Source of the DNA: an uncultured Pseudoflavonifractor sp.
Lineage (GTDB): Bacteria > Bacillota > Clostridia > Oscillospirales > Oscillospiraceae
Length of the DNA stretch: 35,753 bases
Assembly (NCBI RefSeq): GCF_944387275.1
Contig: NZ_CALXEG010000034.1
Span: 1-35,753 of the forward strand
Direction: 5' to 3'
A program made the position numbers and the translations under genes. The stretch's first letter is position 1; each line of letters begins with the position of its first letter. This document shows positions 1-7,988 of this stretch, piece by piece. The notes under the pieces are model-generated. The model was given only the letters and a program-made list of their open reading frames with translations, did not search any database and was not told the DNA's origin.

Positions 1-70
1 TTGAACTGCACCCCGTCAAGTAGACAGGGAAATAAAAAGTAAAAAAATTCTATTTTAAGATTTCATGTAC

Positions 71-919
71 TTAGGCGGCATAAAGGGCGTGGACCTCCAG
101 AGGAGTGCGGACACCCAGGCGGCGCTGGAGGCGGCTGGAGTTGTAGTAAGCGATGTAGCCGCAGATCATCTGTACCAGGGCCTCCCGGCTGGTAAAGCGC
201 CTGCCGTAGTAACGTTCCCGCTTGAGAATGCCCCAGAAGCCCTCCATGGGACCGTTGTCGATGCACTTGCCTACCCGGGACATACTCTGAGTCATCCCGG
301 CAGCAACCAGCCTGTCATGGAAGATCCTTGTGGTGTACTGGAAGCCCCGGTCGCTGTGGAAGAGGGGATGGGCGTCGGGATTTGCGGCAATGGCCCGGTC
401 CAGGGTATCGTGGACCAGGGCGGTGTCGTTGGTGTCCCGCAGGGCGAAAGCCACGATCCGCCGGTCACAAAGGTCCAGGATGGCGCTCAGGTAGAGCTTC
501 CGCACAGAAGGTCCCACATAATAGCGGAACTCCGTCACATCAGTGATCCATTTCTCGTTGGGCCTGTCCGCGTGGAAGTCCCGGTCCAGCAGGTTCTCCG
601 CTGTGTGCTGTGGTGCGTGGCTCCTCCTGGTGCAGCCCTTGGAGGCATACTTGATGGTGGAGCGGATGCCCAGTCCCTGGCAGATGCGCAGCGCCCGCTT
701 GTCGTTGATGGGCGTCTGGTGGCAGCGCGCCAGGTCATCCCGGATGCGGCGGTAACCCTTGTCTGGGCTCCCAGCATGGATCTGCTCCACCAGGCCGGCG
801 ATCCTCAGATTTTCCTCCGCCCGCGGGCCCAGCTTGCCAGAGCGCCAGCGGTAGTACCCGGCCCGGGAGATCCCCAGCGCCCGGCAGGCCGTCCCCACAG
901 GGCAGCCGACTTCCTCCAC
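71..919 (-). CDS. IS3-family transposase OrfB (DDE catalytic subunit)
   Basis: This is the catalytic part of the IS transposase, an rve-type integrase core of the RNase H fold that cuts and joins DNA. Counting from the GTG at 919 gives 282 residues. The catalytic triad is visible as D127 (ITD), D190 (HSD) and E226 (MEGFWG), with exactly 35 residues between the last two: the DD35E spacing of the IS3 family. An N-terminal helical region carrying SRAGYYRW, typical of the HTH_21 region, precedes it. The GTG start is only nominal. The frame continues open upstream to the end of orfA, so the native product is probably an OrfAB fusion made by -1 frameshifting. A run of G residues just before the orfA stop is the likely slip region (inference). 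Confidence 0.9.
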   Translation of the reverse strand: MEEVGCPVGTACRALGISRAGYYRWRSGKLGPRAEENLRIAGLVEQIHAGSPDKGYRRIRDDLARCHQTPINDKRALRICQGLGIRSTIKYASKGCTRRSHAPQHTAENLLDRDFHADRPNEKWITDVTEFRYYVGPSVRKLYLSAILDLCDRRIVAFALRDTNDTALVHDTLDRAIAANPDAHPLFHSDRGFQYTTRIFHDRLVAAGMTQSMSRVGKCIDNGPMEGFWGILKRERYYGRRFTSREALVQMICGYIAYYNSSRLQRRLGVRTPLEVHALYAA

Positions 920-963
920 ACTCTGCCGGACGGCTTCATACTGCCGCTCCTGCCGGAACTGCC

Positions 964-1647
964 TCAGACATCCCCCCTCCCCAGTGTCTCCAATTTTTTT
1001 CGCAAGTACAACTCCAGTCTCAGCAGCTCGTTTTCCTCCTGCAGCCGGGCGTTCTCAATCCGCAGAGCCTCCTCCTTATCCCGGGGCGTCTGCTTTGACA
1101 GCCGCTTCCCACGCCGGTCCTCCAGCCCCGCAAATCCCTGCGCCCGGTATTTCTTCACCCAACTGTGCACCAGCTGGGCCGGCAACCCATAGGCTTTCGC
1201 CACCTCGGGGATACTCTGCCCACGCTCCAGGTGGGCCACTACCGCCCGCAGCCGCTCCTCCTGGGTGTAGGTCCGCTTCGCCATATCCATGCCTCCTGTC
1301 TCATTCGGCTGTCCTCTATGGCAAAGATACTCCTTCACCCACTCCAATACAAGATTTCCAGACCGCAGCTTGTACTTTTCCGCGATGGCCATGCTGCTGC
1401 CCTGGCCAGACAGGTACTCCTCTACCGCCTTCTGCCGTACTTCCGGGCTGTAGTTCCGCTTTGACTGGTTCCCGTCCTCCGCCAGGGCTGCGTGGCCCTC
1501 CGAGCGGTAGCGGCTGATCCAGAAGTGCATCGTGGAGTGGCCCACCCCTGCTCGCCGTGCGGCCTCCCGCATCCGTAGCTGTCCCGCCAGGCATTCCAGG
1601 ATTAGGACCTCCTTTTCCTCCGCCGTCATTTCGATCCGTCTCCCCAT
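964..1647 (-). CDS. IS3-family transposase OrfA (DNA-binding subunit)
   Basis: This 227-residue protein is the DNA-binding partner of OrfB. It carries two helix-turn-helix units. One lies near residues 10-60 (around LRMREAARRAGVGHSTMHFW). The other lies near residues 130-175 (around SIPEVAKAYGLPAQLVHSW). A Glu/Leu-rich coiled coil at the C terminus (EEALRIENARLQEENELLRL) matches the leucine-zipper region that mediates OrfA/OrfAB multimerisation in IS3 elements. OrfA of IS150-group elements is often about 170 residues, so this is a long form. It ends in a G-rich stretch where a -1 shift would enter orfB. Confidence 0.88.
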   Translation of the reverse strand: MGRRIEMTAEEKEVLILECLAGQLRMREAARRAGVGHSTMHFWISRYRSEGHAALAEDGNQSKRNYSPEVRQKAVEEYLSGQGSSMAIAEKYKLRSGNLVLEWVKEYLCHRGQPNETGGMDMAKRTYTQEERLRAVVAHLERGQSIPEVAKAYGLPAQLVHSWVKKYRAQGFAGLEDRRGKRLSKQTPRDKEEALRIENARLQEENELLRLELYLRKKLETLGRGDV

Positions 1648-1699
1648 CTTTTTCGCTCCCCTTCCTTTTTTTACTGTCTACTTTATTGGGAGCATATCA

Positions 1700-2240
1700 T
1701 TTTGTCCCGAGGTTGCGGCTTGGCCCTGTCGGGGGCCGCCTTGTCAGCCCTGGCCGGGCGGCCCCTGCGGGGCTTGGCCGCATCCTTCGCTTTATCCGCC
1801 TGCTTGCCCTTATCCGGGGCCGCAGCCTTTTCCGGGGGCTTGCCCTTCGTCGCCCCATCCCGGGCAGCGGTAAAATCCACCACCTTTCCAGCGGGGGCGG
1901 GATCTCCCATGCCGGGGATCGTGGTCTGCTTCTCGTCCTTGCCCGGCTGCGGCGCACCCTCCTCAGACGGAGCAGGAGCGTCCTTGTCTTTGGGAGCCTC
2001 CTTACCCGCCGGAGCCGGTTGCTCCGCCGCAGGGTCGGGAGCTGTCTTTCCCTCAACGGGCTTTTCCGCCGCAGGGGGCGTTACCACCTTGGACGCATCT
2101 TCTGTCACGGGAGCCTCCGCCCTGGCCGGGGTGGGCTGATCCTGCACCGGGGAATCGGCTTTGACAGGCTCCACCTTTCCCGGCTTGGGGGACTCGTCTA
2201 CCTTCCCCGCGTCGGGAATATTCTTTTTATCGTCAGCCAC
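1700..2240 (-). pseudogene. Pro/Lys/Ala-rich accessory protein, 3' end cut off by the IS
   Basis: The gene has a GTG start at 2240 behind a strong site (GAAGGAGG, about 8 nt upstream). It encodes an extremely biased Ala/Pro/Lys/Asp/Glu sequence with no hydrophobic core, so it is probably unstructured. A basic RRGRPAR stretch near the C-terminal end resembles an AT-hook. The native frame runs to 1700. The last five residues (MICSQ) and the stop are supplied by the IS right end, so the original C terminus is lost. Low-complexity proteins like this are frequent on Firmicute prophages and conjugative elements, which fits the att-like tRNA fragment just to the right. The function is unknown. Confidence 0.7.
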
Positions 2241-2331
2241 CTAAAAACCTCCTTCGTTGTGAAATAGAAAAAGCCAGCCCGATGGCTGGCCTGTGGGGGA
2301 ACACTCCTCCTTTCTCGGTGGGATATATGAA

Positions 2332-2362
2332 AACGCCGCCCATAGTCCCGTTGGGCGGCGTT
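2332..2362. terminator. Hairpin, possible terminator
   Basis: An 11-bp perfect stem (AACGCCGCCCA / TGGGCGGCGTT) has a 9-nt loop. A second, smaller hairpin (GCCAGCC / GGCTGGC) lies at 2273-2290. Neither has a long U run, so terminator status is uncertain. They lie upstream of the truncated accessory gene and could end a transcript entering from the right. Confidence 0.4.
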
Positions 2363-2504
2363 CTTACCATAAAATTATGGGCTTGCTATGCACTTTCAAA
2401 TAGCTTATAATCAGAAGCAACAAGAAACTGTGGCTTGTTTTGGTGGTATTGCGTATTGAAGCGCATCTCGCAGACCCGGTTACGGGGGTATGTAACCGAT
2501 GGGT

Positions 2505-2565
<61 letters not shown>

Positions 2566-2568
2566 AAA

Positions 2569-2602
2569 AAGACCTGAAATCGTAAGATTTCAGGTCTTTT
2601 TT
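2569..2602 (+). terminator. Terminator retained behind the tRNA-Ala fragment
   Basis: A 13-bp stem (AAGACCTGAAATC / GATTTCAGGTCTT) with a GTAA loop is followed by a T run. The same hairpin follows both intact tRNA-Ala genes. Confidence 0.85.
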
Positions 2603-2739
2603 CATGTGGTTTGACAGTCAACCGGCAGCTGCCTGTTCCAGGGTGCAAAAGCGTCCCGGGACAGAGCGCGTTGCTCTTCTGCCGCGCATATCCGTGCGCT
2701 GCTTCGCTGACTGCTTGGCCGGTATTTGTGCGCAGGGTA

Positions 2740-2982
2740 CTATGCTTCCTGAATCTGCATCAGCGCCAGGGCCAACTGATCCGGGCAGGAGGTTCCCTTG
2801 TCCAGGCATTGGATTCCCTTGAGCCGTGCAATCGCGTCCTCCACCCGCATGCCCACCAGAAGGCGGCTGAGGGCCTGGGTAAAGCCGGGGCAGCCCAATA
2901 CAAATTCCACCGAACGGATGACGCCGTGGTCCACTTCTACATGAATCTCCTTGGCGCAAGTGCCTTTTGTTTGATAATGCAT
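2740..2982 (-). CDS. TIGR03905-family TSCPD domain protein
   Basis: This is a small 80-residue protein. It has the diagnostic TSCPD motif near its C terminus (residues 65-70) and the family's GCPGFTQALSRLL segment in the middle. The family is related to a C-terminal zinc-binding region of class II ribonucleotide reductases, but stand-alone members have no established role. The length matches the family. It is transcribed away from the MerR-type gene. A minus-strand promoter at 3032-3061 has a 19-bp spacer occupied by a palindrome, so the MerR-type regulator may control it. Confidence 0.85.
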   Translation of the reverse strand: MHYQTKGTCAKEIHVEVDHGVIRSVEFVLGCPGFTQALSRLLVGMRVEDAIARLKGIQCLDKGTSCPDQLALALMQIQEA

Positions 2983-3031
2983 GATTTTCTCTCCTATGTC
3001 TGGTGATGATCCGCAGTTTGCTGTATAATAA

Positions 3032-3061
3032 GAATAAGCCTTCCCATTGTGGGAAAGTCAA
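3032..3061 (-). promoter_or_regulatory. MerR-type promoter/operator for the TSCPD gene
   Basis: On the minus strand a -35 TTGACT (3056-3061) and a -10 TATTCT are separated by 19 bp. That is the over-long spacer typical of promoters twisted into activity by MerR-family proteins. The spacer holds the palindrome TTCCCACAATGGGAA (plus-strand 3041-3055). A plus-strand TATAAT at 3024-3029 lies just to its left and probably belongs to the regulator gene, so the same site could also autoregulate. Confidence 0.7.
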
Positions 3062-3085
3062 GGGCCAAACAGGGAGGAATCTTTG

Positions 3086-3874
3086 GTGCAGGGCTATCTT
3101 TCCATCAGCGACTTTGCCAGACTTCGCAATGTAAACCCCAAATCGCTGCGATACTATGAACGGATCGGCGCGCTGATTCCCGCCTATACCGACCCGGAGA
3201 CGGGCTACCGGTACTATGCCCTGGAACAGCTGGTGGAGATGGATATGATTCTGATGTGCTTGGAGCTGAACATCCCCCTGCGGGACGCGGAGCAATACCG
3301 GCAGCCCGACCAGACGTTGGACATCCGGCGTCTTCTGCAGGATGGGCAGCAGAAGGCACTGGAGAAACTGGCCCACCTCCGCAATACCATGTTGCAGATG
3401 GAGGATGCCCTTCGCCGGATCGAAGAAAACCGGCCCTATCAGAACAAGAGCGGATGCTACCGGCGCCATCTGCCCCGACGGCTGATTCTGCGGATGCCCT
3501 TTACCCCGTCCGGCGGAGAACTGGAGTTTAAGCGGCGCTCTGCGGATATTTTTCTCCGGGGACAATCCATGGGCCTGCTGCCGGCCTTTACGTTTCCCAT
3601 CGGCCTGATTGCCCGGCGGCAGGGCGACCAGCTGGATACCGATATTTTTCTGGAGGTCCTCCAGCAAAAGGACGGTATGACCGACCTGGAAGTGCTGCCC
3701 GAGGGGGACTATTTCTGCCGGCAGGAATCGGCCCAGGCGTCGGCGCATCTCGATACCCTGCTTTCGGAATACTTTATAGAGCATCCCCAGGCAAAGCAGG
3801 TAATTCTCACCAATCTGACCGCCGCCCATTTTGATTTAAAGGGGCCGGCGCTGGAACTGCAGGAACTGATTTGA
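3086..3874 (+). CDS. MerR-family transcriptional regulator with C-terminal effector domain
   Basis: This 262-residue regulator starts at GTG 3086, behind AGGGAGGA at 3071-3078. Residues 4-70 form the MerR winged helix-turn-helix (SISDFARLRNVNPKSLRYYERIGALIP, then the GYRYY wing). A coiled-coil dimerisation helix follows near residues 80-120. The remaining C-terminal half looks like a ligand-binding domain of the BmrR/GyrI-like kind found in multidrug regulators. That assignment rests on layout rather than a clear motif. MerR-type 19-bp-spacer promoters with the same palindrome occur on both sides of the gene, so it probably activates both the TSCPD gene and the MATE gene when it binds a drug-like ligand. 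Confidence 0.85.
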   Translation: MQGYLSISDFARLRNVNPKSLRYYERIGALIPAYTDPETGYRYYALEQLVEMDMILMCLELNIPLRDAEQYRQPDQTLDIRRLLQDGQQKALEKLAHLRNTMLQMEDALRRIEENRPYQNKSGCYRRHLPRRLILRMPFTPSGGELEFKRRSADIFLRGQSMGLLPAFTFPIGLIARRQGDQLDTDIFLEVLQQKDGMTDLEVLPEGDYFCRQESAQASAHLDTLLSEYFIEHPQAKQVILTNLTAAHFDLKGPALELQELI

Positions 3875-3879
3875 AACGA

Positions 3880-3925
3880 GGCGGGCGCCGGGAGAGCTCT
3901 TCCGGCGCCCGCCGTCTGCCTTTTT
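3880..3925 (+). terminator. Terminator of the MerR-type gene
   Basis: A 12-bp GC-rich stem (GGCGGGCGCCGG at 3880-3891, CCGGCGCCCGCC at 3902-3913) is followed by GTCTGCC and a short T run. Confidence 0.8.
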
Positions 3926-3946
3926 CAGGTTTCCGAAAATTTCTCC

Positions 3947-3977
3947 TTGACTTTCCCATAATGGGAACCTTTATGAT
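3947..3977 (+). promoter_or_regulatory. MerR-type promoter/operator for the MATE gene
   Basis: TTGACT (-35, 3947-3952) and TATGAT (-10, 3972-3977) are 19 bp apart. The palindrome TTCCCATAATGGGAA fills the spacer. It differs by a single base from the palindrome at 3041-3055 on the other side of the regulator gene, and both are preceded by TTGACT. This is the classic arrangement of a MerR-activated promoter. Confidence 0.8.
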
Positions 3978-4031
3978 TTCCAAATGCGGGGTTCTCCCGC
4001 TGAGTCGAAATCAACCGGAAGGAGAAAAGTC

Positions 4032-5443
4032 ATGCAGGCGGAAACAAATCCTCTGGGGTATGCGCCGGTGGGAAAACTGCTGGGGACCTTTGCCGTACCC
4101 AGCATCATTTCCATGGTGGTCAGTACCCTGTATAACATTGTAGATCAAATTTTTATCGGCCGGGGCGTGGGCTATCTGGGAAACGGCGCTACTAACGTCA
4201 TACAGCCCCTGACGGTCATTGCGTTGGCTCTGGGACTCATGATCGGCGACGGCGCCACGGCCTATTTCAGCCTCTGCCTGGGACAGGGGGAAAAAGAGAA
4301 TGCCGCACGGGGCGTGGGGAATGCCATTACCCTGACGGCTGCGGTTGGCGTTCTTTTGACCGTATTGTCTCTGATTTTCCTGAAGCCCCTGTGTGTCCTG
4401 TTCGGCGCCACCGACGCCATTATGCAGTATTCCCTGGAATACGGCTTCATCATTGTATTGGGCTTCCCCTTTTATATGTTCAGTATGGGCTTCAATTCCA
4501 TCCTGCGCGCCGACGGAAGCCCGGTCTTTGCCATGATCGCCACGTTGAGCGGGGCGATTTTAAATACGATTCTGGATCCCATCTTTATCTTTGTATTCCA
4601 AATGGGTGTTACAGGCGCCGCCATCGCAACGGTTCTGGGACAGGTGGTTTCCTGCGGGATCACGCTGGTGTATCTGAGAAGATTCCGCTCCATCACCCTG
4701 AAAAAGGATTGCTTCAAGCCCCGGCGGGGCCTGTGCAGAGGATGTGCAGCCTTGGCATCTCCAGTTTCTGCATGCAGCTGGCAGCCACCATTGTGATTAC
4801 AGTGATGAACAATGTGCTGGTCAAATACGGCGCCGCCTCCCAATATGGTTCCGAGATCCCCATGACGACCCTGGGCATCACCATGAAGGTCAATCAGATC
4901 ATTACGGGCATCGTCATCGGCATTGCCGTGGGCTCCCAGCCGATCATCGGATACAACTGCGGCGCGGGGAAGCTGGACCGCGCCAAGAAAACCTATTTCC
5001 TGGCTGCGGGCTGTTCGACCCTTGTCATGGCCGTGGGCACGGTGATGTTTCAGCTTTTTCCGGAACAGATCATCGGGATTTTCGGCTCGGAATCGGCGCT
5101 GTATCAGGAGTTTGCGGTGAAGAGCCTGAAGATTTTCCTGCTGCTGATCCTCTTGAATGGCTTTCAGCTCTGTACGGGGATTTTCTTCCAGGCCATGGGA
5201 AAATCTGTCCAGGCCACGCTGATTTCTCTTTCCCGATAGGTCATCTTCCTGCTGCCCGCCCTGCTGATTCTGCCGGCCTTTCTCGGCGTGGAGGGGGCTT
5301 TGTGGGCCGGTCCGGTGGGGGATGCCTGCGCCTTTGTGCTGGCCCTGGCCTTCAGCCTGGCGGAATTGAGAAGCATCCATCGAAAAGAAACCCTCTGCGC
5401 AGCACCGGAATCGCGGGAAAAGCCGGTATCTATACCAACATAG
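4032..5443 (+). pseudogene. MATE-family multidrug efflux gene, broken by a frameshift and a nonsense codon
   Basis: The gene starts at ATG 4032 behind GGAAGGAG. The first part encodes MATE transmembrane segments (VGKLLGTFAVPSIISMVV, then LYNIVDQIFIGRGVG). Around 4710-4735 the frame is lost, and the family sequence resumes one frame over with QRMCSLGISSFCMQLAAT. A TAG at 5237-5239 then interrupts the second part where a glutamine would be expected. Coding continues in that frame to the TAG at 5441. The span is 1412 nt, one short of 471 codons, which fits a single-base deletion plus one point mutation. Intact MATE pumps export cationic drugs using Na+ or H+. Here the longest products would be truncated. 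Sequencing error could explain the frameshift but is less likely to explain both lesions. Confidence 0.85.
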
Positions 5444-5464
5444 ACTTTAAACGGAGGAAATCCT

Positions 5465-6448
5465 ATGGCACATGTATTTGACCCCATTACGATCCGCCAT
5501 CTGACTCTGTCCAACCGTCTGGTGATGCCGCCCATGGCCACCGCCAAGGCGGACGAAAACGGCTGTGTGACCGATGCGGTGTGCAGCTATTACTGGGAAC
5601 GGGCAAAGTACAGCAAAATTGGTCTGATTATCACCGAACACAGCTATATCCACCTGCAGGGGAAGGCACATCCCGGCCAGACCTCCCTGGCCTCCGACGA
5701 CGTGATTCTCAGCCTGCGCCGTCTCACCGACGGCATCCATCGGGAGGGCGTCAGGGTCTTTGCCCAGCTCAGCCACGCGGGAACAGCAGCGCTGTCCGAG
5801 ATGACCGGGCAGCCCCCCGTGGGGCCCAGCCCGATCTGCCACCCCAAGCAGCAGAAGGAACTGCCCGCGGAGATGACCCGCCAACAGATCCGGCAGGTGA
5901 CCGAGTGGTTTGCCCAGGCAGCCCTTCGGGCAAAGGAAGCCGGCTTTGACGGCGTGGAACTCCACTCCGCCCACGGCTACCTCCTCAATCAGTTTTTCTC
6001 CCCGCTGGCCAATCAGAGAAGCGATGAATATGGCCCGCAGTCGGTGGAAAACCGCACCCGGATTCACCGGGAGGTCATCCAGGCGGCCCGGCAGGCCGTG
6101 GGCGGGGACTTTCCCATTGGCCTGCGGCTGGGCGGCTGCGACTATGAGGCCGGAGGCAGCACCGTGGAGGACTGCGTGGAAGCCTGCCGTATCTTTGAGA
6201 AGAGCGGCGTGGATCTTCTTCACCTCACCGGCGGCATGAACGGCTTTGTCCGCCCCGGGCACCGGGAACCGGGGTATTTCCGGGACCTGTCGGTTCCTGT
6301 GAAACAGGCCGTCCGCGTCCCTGTCCTTCTGACGGGAGGCGTTACGACCCTGGACCAGGCGGAGACCCTGCTGGGCGAGGACTGCGCCGACCTCATCGGA
6401 GTGGGCCGGGCAATCTTCAAAAATGCCCACTGGGCTGATGGAACTTGA
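5465..6448 (+). CDS. NADH:flavin oxidoreductase, old yellow enzyme family
   Basis: This is a single-domain FMN-dependent TIM-barrel oxidoreductase of 327 residues. It has RBS GGAGG at 5453-5457 and lies 21 nt after the MATE reading frame, so it is probably cotranscribed with it. Family hallmarks are visible: the N-terminal FDPITIRHLTLSNRLVMPPM, the LSHAG segment, the ELHSAHGYLLNQFFSP active-site region with the paired histidine/asparagine context, and the C-terminal GVGRAIF phosphate-binding loop. The family reduces activated C=C bonds of enones and similar electrophiles. The C-terminal tail is slightly short after NAHWADGT. Location next to a drug-responsive regulator suggests a role in detoxifying an electrophilic compound, which is inference. 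Confidence 0.9.
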   Translation: MAHVFDPITIRHLTLSNRLVMPPMATAKADENGCVTDAVCSYYWERAKYSKIGLIITEHSYIHLQGKAHPGQTSLASDDVILSLRRLTDGIHREGVRVFAQLSHAGTAALSEMTGQPPVGPSPICHPKQQKELPAEMTRQQIRQVTEWFAQAALRAKEAGFDGVELHSAHGYLLNQFFSPLANQRSDEYGPQSVENRTRIHREVIQAARQAVGGDFPIGLRLGGCDYEAGGSTVEDCVEACRIFEKSGVDLLHLTGGMNGFVRPGHREPGYFRDLSVPVKQAVRVPVLLTGGVTTLDQAETLLGEDCADLIGVGRAIFKNAHWADGT

Positions 6449-6613
6449 GCAGGCTGCCGATCAGTGCCTGTACCAATAGTCTTCCACACCAGTATGGATC
6501 TGTCTATTTTCTTCGCAGCACGGCGTATGACCGTTTTGCGGCAGGCATCATGGGTTGGCCGGATGGATGCTGATATTCTGTTTCTGTCAGAAAAAATTCC
6601 CTTCTGTGCGCCC

Positions 6614-6646
6614 AAAAGGGGCGGCAGTATTTCTTACTGCCGCCCT
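6614..6646 (-). terminator. Minus-strand terminator hairpin
   Basis: An 11-bp stem (GGGCGGCAGTA at 6619-6629, TACTGCCGCCC at 6635-6645) is followed on the minus strand by CTTTT. It overlaps the stop codon of the remnant at 6634-6760. Confidence 0.6.
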
Positions 6647-6760
6647 TTATCTGCCCGCCAGTAGTTGGGGCAGCCCGGGTGAATTTCATTATAGCCGTCC
6701 AGGCTGTGGGGAAGCGTTACCAGCTGCGGCCACACCTCTGCCTGCTGATCTGCCTTGGCC
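6634..6760 (-). pseudogene. C-terminal remnant of an unrecognised gene
   Basis: On the minus strand a frame ends in PHSLDGYNEIHPGCPNYWRA and a few more residues, with its TAA inside a terminator hairpin. That is how intact genes in this genome end. The composition looks like real protein near the C terminus. Upstream of about 6760 it degrades into Ser/Pro/Ala-rich sequence running into the tRNA promoter region, and no start or RBS is apparent. I do not recognise the family. It may be the 3' end of a gene removed by rearrangement at the tRNA locus. Confidence 0.35.
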
Positions 6761-6881
6761 TGCCAAGCGGACGAGGGACGGAACGGATGAAAAGGCAGCG
6801 CCGGAGCTGCGGAAGAAGACGGGGCCCCGGCGCTGTGTACTGTACTGGGGGGAGAAAAAACGGATTTTTTTAAAATTACAG

Positions 6882-6910
6882 TTGACAACAGAGGGGGGAC
6901 CTGCTATAAT
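6882..6910 (+). promoter_or_regulatory. Promoter of tRNA-Ala copy 1
   Basis: A perfect consensus promoter: TTGACA (6882-6887), 17-bp spacer, TATAAT (6905-6910). It ends 30 nt before the tRNA. Confidence 0.9.
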
Positions 6911-6940
6911 AAATAAGTCGTAACGAGACGACAGAAATAT

Positions 6941-7016
<76 letters not shown>

Positions 7017-7019
7017 AAA

Positions 7020-7053
7020 AAGACCTGAAATCGTAAGATTTCAGGTCTTTTTT
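7020..7053 (+). terminator. Terminator of tRNA-Ala copy 1
   Basis: A 13-bp stem with a GTAA loop and a T run, starting four bases after CCA. It is the same hairpin as at 2569 and 14390. Confidence 0.9.
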
Positions 7054-7295
7054 CTTTGCTTCAGGACAAACAGGGCGGTGTACCGGCTCCAGCCTGTCCC
7101 TCGTGTTGAATTCCTGTTGAACCGGGGGAAGAGGCCGCGCTGTTTTCAGCCATTGTCCTCCTGGCAGTCCAAAGCAAGCATCCAGCGACAGCCATGTCAA
7201 AACAGAGTATAGGTGGTCAAGAATTCTACCACCCGTCACCAAACCGTAAGAAGTCTGTGGTATCCTACTGATAACACCAAGGAGGAGGGACTTCT

Positions 7296-7988
7296 ATGGC
7301 GATTCTGGTTACCAAGGATCTGTGCAAGACCTACGGCGGCGGAGACAATGCCGTCCACGCGCTGAATCACGTCTCGCTGACGGTGGAGGAGGGGGAATTT
7401 GTCTCCATTGTCGGAACCTCGGGCAGCGGAAAGTCTACCCTGTTGAATCTGGTAGGCGGACTGGACAAGCCTACCTCCGGGGAGGTGTGGGTGAGGGGCC
7501 ACGACCTGGGGAAACTAAATGACGAGCAGCTCACCATCTTCCGCCGGAGAAACATCGGCTTTGTCTTTCAGAATTTCAATCTCATCCCCATGCTCAATGT
7601 GTATGAGAATATCACCTTCACCCTGGAGGCGGACGGCCTGCGGCCCGACAAGGAGTTTTTGGACGGGATCATTCATGCCCTTGGGCTGGAGGAGAAGCGC
7701 CATGCCATGCCCGACCAGCTCTCCGGCGGACAGCGGCAGCGGGTGGCCATCGCCCGTGCCCTGGCCACCAAGCCTGCTCTAATCCTGGCCGATGAGCCCA
7801 CCGGAAACCTGGACAGCAAAACCGGACTGGAGGTGGCCCTGCTGCTCCAGAACTCAGTGCGGAAGTTTGGGCAGACCCTCATCATGATCACCCACAACGA
7901 GGAACTGGCCCAGCTGGCCGACCGCATCCTCCACATTGAGGACGGACGCATCCTGGGGAAGGAGGGGGACCATGTTCCGCATTCATAA
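7296..7988 (+). CDS. ABC transporter ATP-binding protein (MacB/LolD/BceA-like)
   Basis: This is a 230-residue ATPase of the class that powers FtsX-type permeases. Walker A GTSGSGKS lies at residues 40-47, the Q-loop glutamine near 92 (FQNFN), the LSGGQRQR signature at 142-149, and Walker B ALILADEPTGNLD at 161-173. RBS AAGGAGGAGGG precedes the ATG. It overlaps the start of the permease gene by 17 nt, indicating translational coupling. With the response regulator downstream, the layout resembles peptide-antibiotic sensing and detoxification modules, but the substrate is unknown. Confidence 0.93.
   Translation: MAILVTKDLCKTYGGGDNAVHALNHVSLTVEEGEFVSIVGTSGSGKSTLLNLVGGLDKPTSGEVWVRGHDLGKLNDEQLTIFRRRNIGFVFQNFNLIPMLNVYENITFTLEADGLRPDKEFLDGIIHALGLEEKRHAMPDQLSGGQRQRVAIARALATKPALILADEPTGNLDSKTGLEVALLLQNSVRKFGQTLIMITHNEELAQLADRILHIEDGRILGKEGDHVPHS

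Larger units (their letters stand above)
2..1699 (-). mobile_element. IS3-family (IS150-like) insertion sequence, apparently complete
   Basis: The element is bounded by imperfect terminal inverted repeats. The left end begins TGAACTGCACCCC at position 2. The right end, read on the minus strand from 1699, begins TGATATGCTCCC. Over the outer 26 bases the two ends match at 20 positions and share an inner AAGTAGACAG block. Between them lie orfA (1647-964) and orfB (919-71), in the IS3-family order with orfB in the -1 frame. The insertion truncates the minus-strand gene that starts at 2240. The target duplication cannot be checked because only one base lies outside the left end. Both frames are open, so the element may be active. 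Confidence 0.9.
6449..6881. other. Intergenic stretch with decayed sequence
   Basis: This 433-base gap lies between the oxidoreductase and the first tRNA-Ala promoter. It holds a strong hairpin and a probable minus-strand gene remnant, listed separately. Nothing else convincing was found on either strand. Confidence 0.5.

Noticed and set aside
2566..6881. A single mobile element spanning the tRNA fragment at 2506 to the tRNA at 6941
   Set aside because: No integrase or mobility gene lies between them and the contents look like ordinary chromosomal genes.
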